Source of the DNA: a virus
Direction: 5' to 3' (one strand)
DNA: 24,876 bases
IMG/VR virus record: IMGVR_UViG_3300032323_000840
Span: 1 to 24,876 of that record
This document shows, piece by piece, positions 1 to 6,641 of the stretch; position 1 is the stretch's first letter, and each line of letters starts with the position of its first letter. Both the position numbers and the translations under genes were made by a program. The notes under the pieces were generated by a model. That model did no database searches. It saw only the letters and a program-made list of their open reading frames with translations, and had not been told where the DNA came from.

Positions 1-1
1 A

Positions 2-493
2 ATCACCATCACCACCACGCAGCAGATCACGGCGCTCACGATTGCCGGCAACACGGGCCAGTCGATCGGCGGCACTCAGGTGTCGCTGATGGCCGCCAAC
101 AGCGCCATGAGCTTCGTGTACCGTCAGTCCAACACCACCTGGTACCGCAACAGCGCCCCGGCGCTGGGTAACATCGGCACCGCACCCGTGTACGCCGCCC
201 GCGCATGGGTGAACTTTAACGGCACGGGCACCGTGGCGATCCGCGACAGCGGCAACGTCAGCTCGATCACGGACAACGGTACGGGCGACTACACGGTGAA
301 CTTTACGACCGCGATGGTAGACGCCAACTATTCGGTAGCCGGTTTTGCCGCAAATACTGGTGGCACTGGACGAGCCGTAGTCTGCCAAACAAACGTCAGA
401 ACCACCTACAGCACAGCCGCCGTGGCCGTTTTGACGGGCGACAGCGGAAGTGTGTTTGACGTGACAACTGTCAACGTTTCCGTCTTCCGTTAA
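2..493 (+). CDS. Phage tail-fibre-like protein, 5' end outside the window
   Basis: The reading frame is open from the first codon of the window (position 2), so the gene starts upstream; an internal ATG at 80 is not needed. The visible 163 residues are rich in Thr, Asn, Gly and Ser with almost no charge runs, typical of beta-structured fibre or spike tips. A block beginning ARAWVNFNGTGTVAIRDSG at about base 199 is repeated in the next gene. Receptor binding or another virion surface role is inferred from composition, from that shared module and from position ahead of the lysis genes. The exact family cannot be named from the sequence. Confidence 0.75.
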   Translation: MTITTTQQITALTIAGNTGQSIGGTQVSLMAANSAMSFVYRQSNTTWYRNSAPALGNIGTAPVYAARAWVNFNGTGTVAIRDSGNVSSITDNGTGDYTVNFTTAMVDANYSVAGFAANTGGTGRAVVCQTNVRTTYSTAAVAVLTGDSGSVFDVTTVNVSVFR

Positions 494-505
494 TCAGGAG
501 CCATC

Positions 506-943
506 ATGCCAATCACGATAGACGGTAACGGGATCATCACAGGCGCTGCGACGCTGGCGACGACGGTTGCCAACCCCACGTTCACAACACCCAACATCAA
601 CTCGGCGCAGTTTGCCACGGTGTCGGGCACTGCGCCCATCTACCCCTGCCGCGCATGGGTCAACTTCAACGGCACCGGCACTGTTGCGATTCGTGCGTCT
701 GGCAACGTGACGAGCATCACGGACAACGGCACGGGAAACTACACAATAAATTTCACCACCGCAATGCCAGATGCTAATTACATGATGGCAGGAACAATAA
801 CTCGTTCTGGGTTTCCGCAAACAGGGACCATCGGCCCCAGAGACGGCGGTACATTTACAACATCAGCTTTACAAATTTCAACATTTGATGACGGCGGGTC
901 GGCAATAGACCCACCGTATGTGGGCTCAGCCATCTTCCGTTGA
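506..943 (+). CDS. Small tail-fibre-like protein, paralogue of the preceding gene
   Basis: The 145-residue product has an AGGAG ribosome binding site seven bases before the ATG. Residues about 48-90 carry the same module as the upstream gene (RAWVNFNGTGTVAIR, then SITDNGTG and NFTTAM). The N-terminus (MPITIDGNGIITGAATL) and the C-terminus, which ends in FR like its neighbour, differ in detail. The shared core with divergent flanks points to a duplicated or shuffled fibre-tip domain. It is probably a virion surface or host-recognition protein; this rests on the repeat and on context, as no catalytic motif is visible. Confidence 0.72.
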   Translation: MPITIDGNGIITGAATLATTVANPTFTTPNINSAQFATVSGTAPIYPCRAWVNFNGTGTVAIRASGNVTSITDNGTGNYTINFTTAMPDANYMMAGTITRSGFPQTGTIGPRDGGTFTTSALQISTFDDGGSAIDPPYVGSAIFR

Positions 944-953
944 AGGACCAACC

Positions 954-1145
954 ATGAACTCAAGGATTATCTACCCCAACGACGATGGCGGCGTGTCCGT
1001 CATCGTGCCTGCTGCCGAGTGCGGCCTGACGATTGAACAGATCGCAGCCAAGGACGTGCCGGCAGGCAAACCCTTCCAGATCGTGGATGTCGCTGACATT
1101 CCGTCTGATCGCACTTTCCGAGGAGCATGGTCATGGGCATCGTAA
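954..1145 (+). CDS. Small protein downstream of the tail fibres, possibly a fibre-assembly factor
   Basis: A 63-residue acidic protein. The frame is open further upstream, but the ATG at 954 is preceded by GAAGGA at a normal distance and avoids overlap with the fibre gene. It starts MNSRIIYPNDDGGVSVIVPA and has no membrane segment or known motif. Its 3' end overlaps the start of the next gene by 13 bases. Small genes directly after fibre genes are often fibre-assembly chaperones, which is an inference from position only. A second small gene in the same kind of position, at 22220, is compared separately. Confidence 0.65.
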   Translation: MNSRIIYPNDDGGVSVIVPAAECGLTIEQIAAKDVPAGKPFQIVDVADIPSDRTFRGAWSWAS

Positions 1146-1357
1146 TCGACATCAACAAGGCGAAGGCTATCGCCCACGACGCTCGCCGCGCCGCCCGCGC
1201 GGCTGAGTTCGCGCCGCTGGACGTCAAGGCCACCATCCCCAGCGAAGCCGCTGCGGCTGAGGCTGCGCGCCAAGCCATCCGTGATAAGTACGCCGCCATG
1301 CAAACCCAGATGGACGCAGCACAGACGCCTGAGCAACTCAAGGCGTTGATGCCGTAA
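1133..1357 (+). CDS. Small Ala-rich helical protein, possibly a tail-fibre chaperone
   Basis: The 74-residue product begins MGIVIDINKAKAIAHDARR and is dominated by Ala, Arg, Lys and Gln in a helical, coiled-coil-like pattern, ending EQLKALMP. Two ATGs lie close together (1127 and 1133). The AGGAG at 1121-1125 leaves seven bases to the second, so 1133 is preferred. It overlaps the previous gene by 13 bases, suggesting translational coupling. Charged helical proteins of this size after fibre genes commonly act as assembly chaperones. That role is inferred, and no family is recognised with certainty. Confidence 0.65.
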   Translation: MGIVIDINKAKAIAHDARRAARAAEFAPLDVKATIPSEAAAAEAARQAIRDKYAAMQTQMDAAQTPEQLKALMP

Positions 1358-1361
1358 GCGT

Positions 1362-1574
1362 ATGGAGCCGGGAGAAATCGATCCGGTGCGGTACGGCGCC
1401 ATGTGGCAGCGCGTGCAGGACATGGACAAAAAGATCGACAAGATGGAGCGTCAGATCGAGGAGTTGCTCGCGCTCGCCAACAAGGGCAAGGGTGGCTTCT
1501 GGATGGGCATGACCATCGCCTCTGCTGTCGGCGGCGCCGTCACCTGGGTCGCAGGGCACCTCAAAGGCAGCTAA
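1362..1574 (+). CDS. Small coiled-coil protein with a C-terminal membrane segment (XhlA-like topology)
   Basis: A 70-residue protein. Residues about 12-40 form a charged heptad-like helix (QDMDKKIDKMERQIEELL) and residues about 45-66 are a Gly/Ala-rich transmembrane segment, followed by a short HLKGS tail. This layout resembles XhlA-type holin-associated proteins, which are of similar size. It opens a run of membrane proteins ending in the holin and endolysin, so a lysis-related role is reasonable. The ATG at 1362 has no clear Shine-Dalgarno sequence and lies four bases after the previous stop, so it may rely on re-initiation. Confidence 0.6.
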   Translation: MEPGEIDPVRYGAMWQRVQDMDKKIDKMERQIEELLALANKGKGGFWMGMTIASAVGGAVTWVAGHLKGS

Positions 1575-1575
1575 C

Positions 1576-2055
1576 ATGCTCGACCCCATCACCGCCCTTG
1601 CAGCGATCTCATCAGCCGTCGAGCTTGTCAAGAAGGTAGCTGCAACGGTCGATGATGTGACGTCGCTCGGCCCGGTGTTGGGCAAGTACTTCGACGCCAA
1701 GGCCGACGCCATCGAGGTCGTGCAGAAGTCGCAGCAGGGCGAGTTCAAGGGGTCGGCGCTGGGCAAGGCGCTTGAGCTTGAGATGGCGATCGAGCAGGCC
1801 AAGCAGTTCGAAGACCAGATCAAGATGCTGTTCTTCCAGTCCAACAAGATGGACGTTTGGCAGCGCATCGCGGCGCGCGCCCAGAAGATGGAGGCCGACG
1901 CCGCACACGCGGCCAGGCGCAAGAAAGAAGCCGCCAAGAAGCGGCAGCAGGAGATGGACGAGCTGTTCGTCCTTCTGATCGGCGGCTTGGTGGTGCTCGT
2001 CGTGATCGGCGCAACCGTCTGGTTCATCATGGAAGCAACTGCACAGGGGGGATGA
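1576..2055 (+). CDS. Coiled-coil protein with a C-terminal membrane anchor, unknown function
   Basis: The 159-residue product has an N-terminal amphipathic and hydrophobic region (about 1-30) and a long charged helical middle. A strongly basic stretch lies near 110-127 (Lys/Arg/Gln-rich), followed by one clear transmembrane helix at about 130-152. It starts two bases after the preceding stop and ends two bases before the next start. I do not recognise the family. The tail-anchored helical layout within the lysis block suggests an accessory lysis or membrane-associated virion role, inferred from context. Confidence 0.62.
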   Translation: MLDPITALAAISSAVELVKKVAATVDDVTSLGPVLGKYFDAKADAIEVVQKSQQGEFKGSALGKALELEMAIEQAKQFEDQIKMLFFQSNKMDVWQRIAARAQKMEADAAHAARRKKEAAKKRQQEMDELFVLLIGGLVVLVVIGATVWFIMEATAQGG

Positions 2056-2056
2056 G

Positions 2057-2365
2057 ATGGCTGAAGAAGCTGCAAAGAGTGCATTGATCGAAAAGATCGC
2101 GTTTGCTCTCCTGCCACTGCTTTTTAGCTGCGTGGTGTACCTCATGTCGGCGCTGGCAAACCTGAGCCATGAGGTCACGATCTTGAACAGCAAGATCAGC
2201 CTTGTGGTGACAAGCGACAACAAACAGGCCACCAACACCGGTGCCGAGTTGGCGCGTGAGCGGCTGCGCCAAGACCTGTCGGCTGAGATTCAAAAGAACC
2301 GCGACGACATCCAGTACAACCGCCAGAAGATTGCGATCATTGAAGCCAAAATGGAGAAAAGATAA
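2057..2365 (+). CDS. Membrane-anchored coiled-coil protein of the lysis region
   Basis: A 102-residue protein with an N-terminal transmembrane helix at about 14-36 and a charged helical C-terminal domain to the end, rich in Glu, Lys, Arg and Gln (for example RERLRQDLSAEIQKNRDD). A short N-terminal anchor followed by a periplasm-length coiled coil is the topology of inner-membrane spanins, but no partner lipoprotein gene is visible inside or next to it, so this remains a suggestion. A GGGGGATGAG region ahead of ATG 2057 can serve as ribosome binding site. The stop overlaps the next start by one base (TAATG). Confidence 0.62.
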   Translation: MAEEAAKSALIEKIAFALLPLLFSCVVYLMSALANLSHEVTILNSKISLVVTSDNKQATNTGAELARERLRQDLSAEIQKNRDDIQYNRQKIAIIEAKMEKR

Positions 2366-2868
2366 TGCTGTCTTTAATTTCTACCCTCGGCGGCCTGCTC
2401 ATCAGCGGTCTGCCCAAGCTGCTCGAATACTTCCAAAACAAGGCCGACCAAAAGCACGAGTTGGCTTTGGCCCGGATGCAAAACGAGCGCGAGTTGGCTC
2501 TGGCCGCGCAGGGCTACGCCGCGCAGCAAAAGATCGAAGAGATTCGCACCGAGCAGGTCATGATGCAGACCGAGGCGCAGATGACCGAGGCCGCGCTGCA
2601 ACACGACGAGAAGGTGCTCGACAGGGCGCACAAGTGGGTCGCCTCCTACGTCGGCACCGTGCGCCCGACGGTGACGTACATCTTCGTAATTGAATTGGTG
2701 CTGATCAACCTGTTCCTGTGCTACTACCTGTACACGAACCCCGGCATGATCAAGAGCATGGACGACGTGCTGCGCTACTCGGACATCATCTTCAGCCCCG
2801 ATGAAATGTCGATGCTCGGCGCGATTATCGGTTTCTGGTTCGGGACGCGGACCTGGGGCAAGAAGTGA
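2365..2868 (+). CDS. Holin, three-transmembrane GTA-type
   Basis: A 167-residue protein. Hydrophobic segments lie at about 2-20, 101-123 and 149-162, with a charged helical region (about 24-95) between the first two. The VGTVRPTVTYIFVIELV stretch and the C-terminal MLGAIIGFWFGTRTW block match the family called holin of 3TMs, for gene-transfer release. Such holins form inner-membrane lesions that release the endolysin. The start overlaps the previous stop (TAATG), and the stop overlaps the GTG of the next gene. The endolysin gene is one gene downstream, separated by a homing endonuclease. Confidence 0.78.
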   Translation: MLSLISTLGGLLISGLPKLLEYFQNKADQKHELALARMQNERELALAAQGYAAQQKIEEIRTEQVMMQTEAQMTEAALQHDEKVLDRAHKWVASYVGTVRPTVTYIFVIELVLINLFLCYYLYTNPGMIKSMDDVLRYSDIIFSPDEMSMLGAIIGFWFGTRTWGKK

Positions 2869-3557
2869 TCGGCCTGTATGCCATTGTCCACGCGCCTACT
2901 AACAAGGCGTATGTGGGCAGTAGCAAAGACATCCGAAAGAGACTTGCGTGCCACGCAAGTTTTTTGCGGCGTGGAAAACATCACTGCACGCACCTTCAAA
3001 ACGCGTATCGTCTTTACGGCCAGTCTGCCTTTACGTTTAAGGTTTTGGCTACGTGTGATACGCGAGACGAAGCGCAAGAACTAGAGCAAGCGGTGCTAGA
3101 CATTTGGTACGGCGGCCTCTACAACGCGTCTAAAAGGGCGGACCACTTGCACCGCTTAGGACGACCGCTGCCAGAAGAAGTCAAGGCAAAGATTGGCGCA
3201 AAAAATTCTGGTGCTATCAGGTCTGTTGAACAGCGCCAAAAAATAGCGCAGTCTTTAAAAGACAGATACGCCAGCGGCATGGTAAGCCCACAACGCGGCA
3301 AAAAACACACTGAAGAGACAAAAGCAAAAATCAAGGCTAAACGCGCGCTTCAAGGCGCGACAAATCGTGGGTACGTGGCCTCGGCCCAGACGCGTCAAAA
3401 GCAAGCGTTGGCAAAAATTGGCAATAGATGCCACGCCAAAACCGTATGCACTGACGTCGCCTGTTTTTTCGGCCTTGATACCGCTGCCAAGCACTACGGA
3501 GTGTCGGCGCCGACGTTTCGCAAAATGATGGCGCGTAATGGCTGGGGGTTTGTATGA
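2865..3557 (+). CDS. GIY-YIG homing endonuclease with NUMOD3-type repeats
   Basis: The 230-residue product has the GIY-YIG core at its N-terminus: Gly3-Leu-Tyr5, Tyr16-Val-Gly18, Arg24/Arg26 and a Glu (Glu72/Glu74) in the helix before Tyr86-Asn87. Two NUMOD3-like DNA-binding motifs follow (GRPLPEEVKAKIGAKNSG at 99-116 and GKKHTEETKAKIKAKRA at 145-161). A C-terminal helix-turn-helix-like stretch (about 204-225) resembles a NUMOD1-type element. It is probably a free-standing, Seg/Hef-like endonuclease that spreads its own gene. It starts with GTG in a GTGA overlap with the holin stop and overlaps the endolysin start. Its codons are noticeably more A/T-rich than those of neighbouring genes, consistent with recent arrival. 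Confidence 0.87.
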   Translation: MIGLYAIVHAPTNKAYVGSSKDIRKRLACHASFLRRGKHHCTHLQNAYRLYGQSAFTFKVLATCDTRDEAQELEQAVLDIWYGGLYNASKRADHLHRLGRPLPEEVKAKIGAKNSGAIRSVEQRQKIAQSLKDRYASGMVSPQRGKKHTEETKAKIKAKRALQGATNRGYVASAQTRQKQALAKIGNRCHAKTVCTDVACFFGLDTAAKHYGVSAPTFRKMMARNGWGFV

Positions 3558-4060
3558 AAACTTCTGAGGCTGGCCTTCACTTGATGCACAAGTTTGAAGG
3601 ATTCAGAAATCGCCCTTACCTCTGCCCTGCCCACATCTGGACGATCGGCTGGGGCACAGTGCTGTACCACGATCAGATTCGACTGCCTATGGCACGAGTT
3701 GAAGGAAAAGACTCGCCCGTGATTCGTAAAGAATACCCACTTCGCCCGGAGCATAATCGTGTATGGCCCAAGGAAGAACTGGTTGCGCTATTCAAAGCTG
3801 ACCTCGCAAATTTTGAACGTGCTGTTTTACGACTTATTCCCGGCAGTGTTAGCCGTCAAAGCCGCTTTGACGCTTTGGTCTGTCTGACCTATAACATCGG
3901 CGCGGGAAATTTGCAGCGAAGCAGCATCCGCATCAAGGCCAACCGGGGTGAGTGGGAGGCCGCAGCGGATGGCTTCTTGCTGTGGAACAAGGGCGGCGGC
4001 AAGGTGCTGCCGGGGCTGGACAAGCGCCGCAAGGACGAGCGGGCGCTATTTCTGTCGTAG
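3554..4060 (+). CDS. Endolysin, GH24 lysozyme (muramidase)
   Basis: A 168-residue phage lysozyme that cleaves the beta-1,4 bond between MurNAc and GlcNAc in peptidoglycan. The triad Glu15-(8 residues)-Cys24-(5 residues)-Thr30 fits the known E-8-D/C-5-T pattern, within KFEGFRNRPYLCPAHIWTIG. The later block RFDALVCLTYNIGAGNL matches the conserved second half. No signal peptide or signal-anchor is seen, so export should depend on the upstream holin. The start overlaps the endonuclease stop by four bases. The last 15 bases overlap the end of the first leftward gene on the other strand. Confidence 0.92.
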   Translation: MKTSEAGLHLMHKFEGFRNRPYLCPAHIWTIGWGTVLYHDQIRLPMARVEGKDSPVIRKEYPLRPEHNRVWPKEELVALFKADLANFERAVLRLIPGSVSRQSRFDALVCLTYNIGAGNLQRSSIRIKANRGEWEAAADGFLLWNKGGGKVLPGLDKRRKDERALFLS

Positions 4061-4225
4061 CAGGCTGCGGTACGCCTCCAGCGCCGTCTTGAGGTCTTGG
4101 CGTAGCTGCTCAAGCTGCTCAGTCTGGGCCTGCATCAGGTCGTGCGCCTCTTGCGCGAATTTCACCAGGTTCTCCTGACGCCAGCTTGCGAAGTCTGGGC
4201 CTGCCGCGAGGGTTGGTTGGGACAT
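4046..4225 (-). CDS. Small helical phage protein, unknown function
   Basis: A 59-residue protein (start [18 protein letters not shown]) that is almost entirely helical and charged, with a repeated Gln/Leu pattern near [25 protein letters not shown] lies six bases before the ATG at 4225. An upstream in-frame ATG at 4255 sits in a TAATG overlap with another gene but lacks a ribosome binding site. It is the last gene of the leftward early operon and overlaps both the endolysin gene (antisense, 15 bases) and the zinc-ribbon gene upstream (about 107 bases in another frame). Function unknown. Confidence 0.68.
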   Translation of the reverse strand: MSQPTLAAGPDFASWRQENLVKFAQEAHDLMQAQTEQLEQLRQDLKTALEAYRSLLRQK

Positions 4226-4343
4226 GCTGTTCCTCGGTTGAAAATCTGTGCTCATTAGCGCACACGCGCGATCGGTGTACGCCGCCGTTCCTCGGGACTG
4301 TTCGTTCTACTTCTGTCCACGCTTGGCAGATCGGGCATTTCAT
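4119..4343 (-). CDS. Small zinc-ribbon protein resembling the NrdR N-terminal domain
   Basis: A 74-residue protein starting [20 protein letters not shown]. Cys3-x2-Cys6 with a later [10 protein letters not shown] block recalls the N-terminal zinc ribbon of NrdR (CPxC ... RxCxxCxxRFTTxE), although one expected ligand is replaced by His. GGAGG lies seven bases before ATG 4343. The C-terminal half (after about residue 40) is low-complexity and overlaps the next gene in another frame. There is no ATP-cone domain, so it is not a full NrdR. A DNA- or RNA-binding regulatory role is a guess. Confidence 0.6.
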   Translation of the reverse strand: MKCPICQAWTEVERTVPRNGGVHRSRVCANEHRFSTEEQHVPTNPRGRPRLRKLASGEPGEIRARGARPDAGPD

Positions 4344-4440
4344 TAACGGGCCTCCATCCAAATTTACGCCATGTTGCCTGAATGTTCGTCGCCGCTGCCG
4401 GCACGTACTTAAAGTTCGGGTCAAGAATACGGGATTTCAT
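4255..4440 (-). CDS. Small basic hypothetical protein overlapping the zinc-ribbon gene
   Basis: A 61-residue basic protein. AAGGAGG precedes the ATG at 4440 by eight bases, a near-perfect ribosome binding site. The first 34 residues ([20 protein letters not shown] and following) look like a folded domain with aromatic and hydrophobic residues. The remainder is Arg/Pro/Ser-rich and is read across the start of the zinc-ribbon gene in a different frame, so the tail may be only a consequence of a late stop codon. No motif gives a function. Confidence 0.6.
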   Translation of the reverse strand: MKSRILDPNFKYVPAAATNIQATWRKFGWRPVNEMPDLPSVDRSRTNSPEERRRTPIARVR

Positions 4441-4619
4441 CGTATAGCCTCCTTCAGTAGTTCCACTCGTTCTCGCGCTGCACGCAGCATGGTATACCGC
4501 TGGTGCAGGCGCTCCAAGAACGTCACGCGCCTGGCGCCTTGGCGCTCGGCCTCCAGCAAGGCCAGCACTTCAGCCTCGGTTAGCATGTTTAGCTTTTGAT
4601 TTAGCGATCTCCAGTTCAC
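4437..4619 (-). CDS. Small helical hypothetical protein
   Basis: A 60-residue, strongly helical, Arg/Glu/Leu-rich protein ([20 protein letters not shown], then REVELL-like repeats). The GTG at 4619 has GGAG seven bases upstream and is chosen for that reason. An ATG at 4586, giving 49 residues from [11 protein letters not shown], is a credible alternative with less overlap into the preceding gene but no clear ribosome binding site. The stop overlaps the next start by four bases. Coiled-coil dimerisation is likely; function unknown. Confidence 0.58.
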   Translation of the reverse strand: MNWRSLNQKLNMLTEAEVLALLEAERQGARRVTFLERLHQRYTMLRAARERVELLKEAIR

Positions 4620-4746
4620 GCTTCTTCTCCAGTTGGTCTAGGGATTTCTTGAGTCGCTCCATCAGGCGCTGCGACTGGTTGTACTGCTTGACGGCGATGC
4701 GGAACTGCGCCTTCGTCGAGCGTATTTTCTCTTGGGTTGTGTTCAT
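4570..4746 (-). CDS. Small Lys/Gln-rich coiled-coil protein
   Basis: A 58-residue basic protein, MNTTQEKIRSTKAQFRIAV onward, predicted as one long charged helix with a Lys-rich end. GGAG lies eight bases before ATG 4746. The start overlaps the helicase stop in an ATGA junction, so translation is probably coupled to the helicase. In-frame sequence further upstream lies inside the helicase gene and is not needed. It could bind nucleic acid through its charge, but no family is recognised. Confidence 0.58.
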   Translation of the reverse strand: MNTTQEKIRSTKAQFRIAVKQYNQSQRLMERLKKSLDQLEKKRELEIAKSKAKHANRG

Positions 4747-6023
4747 TTCAGACTCTCCATTGCAATGTCGCTGATCGCCCGCTTGTCGTGCAGCGCGGCC
4801 CATATTTTCTCGTCTACCGTCTGGTTGGCGAGCATCACGTAGCACCAGACGGCGTGGCGCTGCCCGGATCGGTGCAGGCGTCCGTTGGCCTGCTCGAACA
4901 GTTCAAGGGACCAGGGCAGACTGAGCCAGACGAGGTGGTGGCCGCCGTGCTGGAGGTTAAGCCCGTGTCCGGCGGACTTGGGGTGTAGACATAGCAGGCG
5001 TACTCGTCCGGCGTTCCAGTCATCAATGCTGTCAACCGTTCGGGCGTGAGGGAAGCGTCGCTGGAGTTCATTGAGTTCTTCGATGAAGTTGTAGAAGACG
5101 ATCGTGTTGGCCTGCTGGTTCTCGGCCAGCAGTTCTTCAAGCCGGTCAAACTTGTGGCTGCTGAACCAGACCGGCTCTGGCGTGTAGACGAACCCGGCGG
5201 CCATCTGCGAGAGCTTCTGCGTCACCGCCGCCGCGTTCTGGGCGACTGCCTGCGCGTCGGGGAACTGCACGATGAAGTCCTTCTTCATGTCCTCGTAGGG
5301 CTTGCGGTCGGGCAGATCGATCCGCACCTCGACCGTGTGCAGCGGCGGCAGCTTGTCCTTGTACTCGCCCGGCTCCAGCACGAACGTGGCCGGCTTGATG
5401 CGCTCCATCACCTGCTCCAGCGCGCCTTGGCGCGGCTGCCAGTCGCCGTACTCGCGGTTGACTAGGTAGAAGTACTGCTGCTGGAACGCGCCCTTGCTGC
5501 GCCCGAGCAGCTTTTGGTCGATGATCTTGCACTGACCGAACACGTCCTCCAGACCGTTGCTGGTGAAGCTGCCGGTCAGCCCCCAGCGGATCGGGCAGTC
5601 GAGAACCTTGGCGAGCGCCTTGAACCTGGCGCCGGATGGGTTCTTCAGGCGCGTCAGTTCGTCGAACACCACACCGTCGAATGTGCTTAAGTCTTGCCCG
5701 GCCAGCCACTGGAGGTTGTCGTAGTTGGTGACGATGATGTTGGCGTCGCTGTCGAGTGCTGCCTTACGCTGCGCTGGCGTGCCCACGGCCACGGCTAGGG
5801 TGTGGTACTCGGCCCACTTAGCCCGCTCCTGCGGCCAGACACTGGTGGCGACGCGCAGCGGTGCGATGACGAGCCACTTGGTCGCGATGTTGTCGAAGAT
5901 CATGTCGCTGATGGCCGTCAGCGTGATCGCCGTCTTGCCCGCGCCCACCGGCGCAAGGATCATGGCGCGGTCGTGCTCGTACAGGAAGTCGGCTGCCTGC
6001 TCTTGGTAGGGTCTTAGTTGCAC
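4743..6023 (-). CDS. SNF2-family DEAD/DEAH-type helicase
   Basis: A 426-residue superfamily 2 ATPase. Q-like motif LRPYQEQA at the N-terminus; Walker A APVGAGKT with Lys30; motif Ia near IAPLRV (53-58); motif II Asp121-Glu122 in VVFDELTRLKNP; motif III region LTGSFTSNG; second RecA domain with motif V (SAGHGLNLQ) and motif VI (ANGRLHRSGQ, about 380). It is short for SNF2 enzymes, as is usual for phage versions, and probably remodels or unwinds DNA in replication or recombination. A GTG at 6023 with GGGAG five bases upstream is preferred to the GTG at 6041. It partners with the VRR-NUC gene immediately upstream, which it overlaps by 10 bases. Confidence 0.9.
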   Translation of the reverse strand: MQLRPYQEQAADFLYEHDRAMILAPVGAGKTAITLTAISDMIFDNIATKWLVIAPLRVATSVWPQERAKWAEYHTLAVAVGTPAQRKAALDSDANIIVTNYDNLQWLAGQDLSTFDGVVFDELTRLKNPSGARFKALAKVLDCPIRWGLTGSFTSNGLEDVFGQCKIIDQKLLGRSKGAFQQQYFYLVNREYGDWQPRQGALEQVMERIKPATFVLEPGEYKDKLPPLHTVEVRIDLPDRKPYEDMKKDFIVQFPDAQAVAQNAAAVTQKLSQMAAGFVYTPEPVWFSSHKFDRLEELLAENQQANTIVFYNFIEELNELQRRFPHARTVDSIDDWNAGRVRLLCLHPKSAGHGLNLQHGGHHLVWLSLPWSLELFEQANGRLHRSGQRHAVWCYVMLANQTVDEKIWAALHDKRAISDIAMESLK

Positions 6024-6298
6024 TTGCGCTCCCTGATCCACTCGTCAACATGCTCTTTGCTCCACAGGCAGGCGTAGTTCTGGTTCAGCCGCGCCATCTC
6101 CGACTGGAAGTGCCGTTGCAGCGGCGAGAGCCGACCGCTTGGCGCCTTGAGTTCGACGAACCATGTGCTGCCGTCAGGCAGGCAGACGATGCGGTCGGAC
6201 ACGCCTCGATTTGAGGGGCTGACGAACTTGAACGCTGGCGCGTTTAGCTGCAAGCCGACCTGCTTACAGAAGTAGGTTTCGATTGTTGACTCTTTCAC
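6014..6298 (-). CDS. VRR-NUC domain nuclease
   Basis: A 94-residue stand-alone VRR-NUC nuclease of the PD-(D/E)xK fold. Catalytic pattern: Glu7 in the first helix, Asp35 in GVSDRIVCLPDG, Glu49-x-Lys51 in FVELKAPSG, and Gln61 in SPLQRHF. Such small enzymes act as structure-specific nucleases, and phage copies are commonly found beside SNF2 helicases and family A polymerases. The GTG start at 6298 overlaps the upstream stop in a GTGA junction, with the G-rich stretch GGGGTGG as likely ribosome binding site. It ends ten bases inside the helicase gene. Confidence 0.9.
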   Translation of the reverse strand: MKESTIETYFCKQVGLQLNAPAFKFVSPSNRGVSDRIVCLPDGSTWFVELKAPSGRLSPLQRHFQSEMARLNQNYACLWSKEHVDEWIRERKCN

Positions 6299-6456
6299 TT
6301 GTCCACCCCGAACGCCTTGCGGATGAGATCGGCTGCTTGGTACGGCTCGGCCTCGTCGGCGATCTCGGCGCAGCGTTTGGCCGTTGCCTCGCGCTCGGCC
6401 TTCACCGCCGCCTCAAGTTCTGATCGGTAGCACAGGGTGTCGTCGTCATCTTTCAT
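6295..6456 (-). CDS. Very small acidic helical protein
   Basis: A 53-residue ORF, MKDDDDTLCYRSELEAAVKA onward, rich in Glu, Ala and Lys and predicted as a helical coiled coil. GGAGGG lies seven bases before the ATG, one of the best ribosome binding sites in this operon. Both ends overlap neighbours by four bases (ATGA with the upstream gene and GTGA with the nuclease), the pattern of a translationally coupled chain. I read it by direct translation of the minus strand. Function unknown; it may simply be the next small early protein. Confidence 0.68.
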   Translation of the reverse strand: MKDDDDTLCYRSELEAAVKAEREATAKRCAEIADEAEPYQAADLIRKAFGVDK

Positions 6457-6641
6457 TCCAAAGCCCTCCATCTGCTCTTAGGCTCACTCGCCCGTTGGAC
6501 GTAGAAGTGAATCAGGAAATTAAAAATCTGCACGTAGGTCATGTCGATGCCGGTGTCGCGTTTGATGCGCTCGCGGATCAGGTCGATGTCCTTTGTCACT
6601 GGCACAGTGATGCGCTTGGCATCAGTACGGGGCTTGCTCAT
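6453..6641 (-). CDS. Small, possibly ribbon-helix-helix-like protein
   Basis: A 62-residue protein. The pattern KRITVPVTKDIDLIRERIKR followed by DTGIDMTYVQIFNFLIHFYV resembles a beta-strand plus two helices, as in Arc/CopG-type DNA-binding proteins, although the second helix is unusually aromatic. AAGGA precedes the ATG at 6641. It sits near the head of the leftward operon, close to the divergent promoter region, where an autoregulator would fit. The fold assignment is tentative and based on pattern only. Confidence 0.65.
   Translation of the reverse strand: MSKPRTDAKRITVPVTKDIDLIRERIKRDTGIDMTYVQIFNFLIHFYVQRASEPKSRWRALE

Noticed and set aside
2241-2693. Plus-strand 150-codon Arg-rich frame overlapping the spanin-like gene and holin
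   Set aside because: Out of frame with two better supported genes and extremely Arg-rich, as expected from GC-rich off-frame reading.
4020-4060. Possible terminator hairpin at the end of the endolysin gene (AGCGCC ... GGCGCT)
   Set aside because: Only a six-pair stem with a long loop and no T tract; not convincing as an intrinsic terminator.
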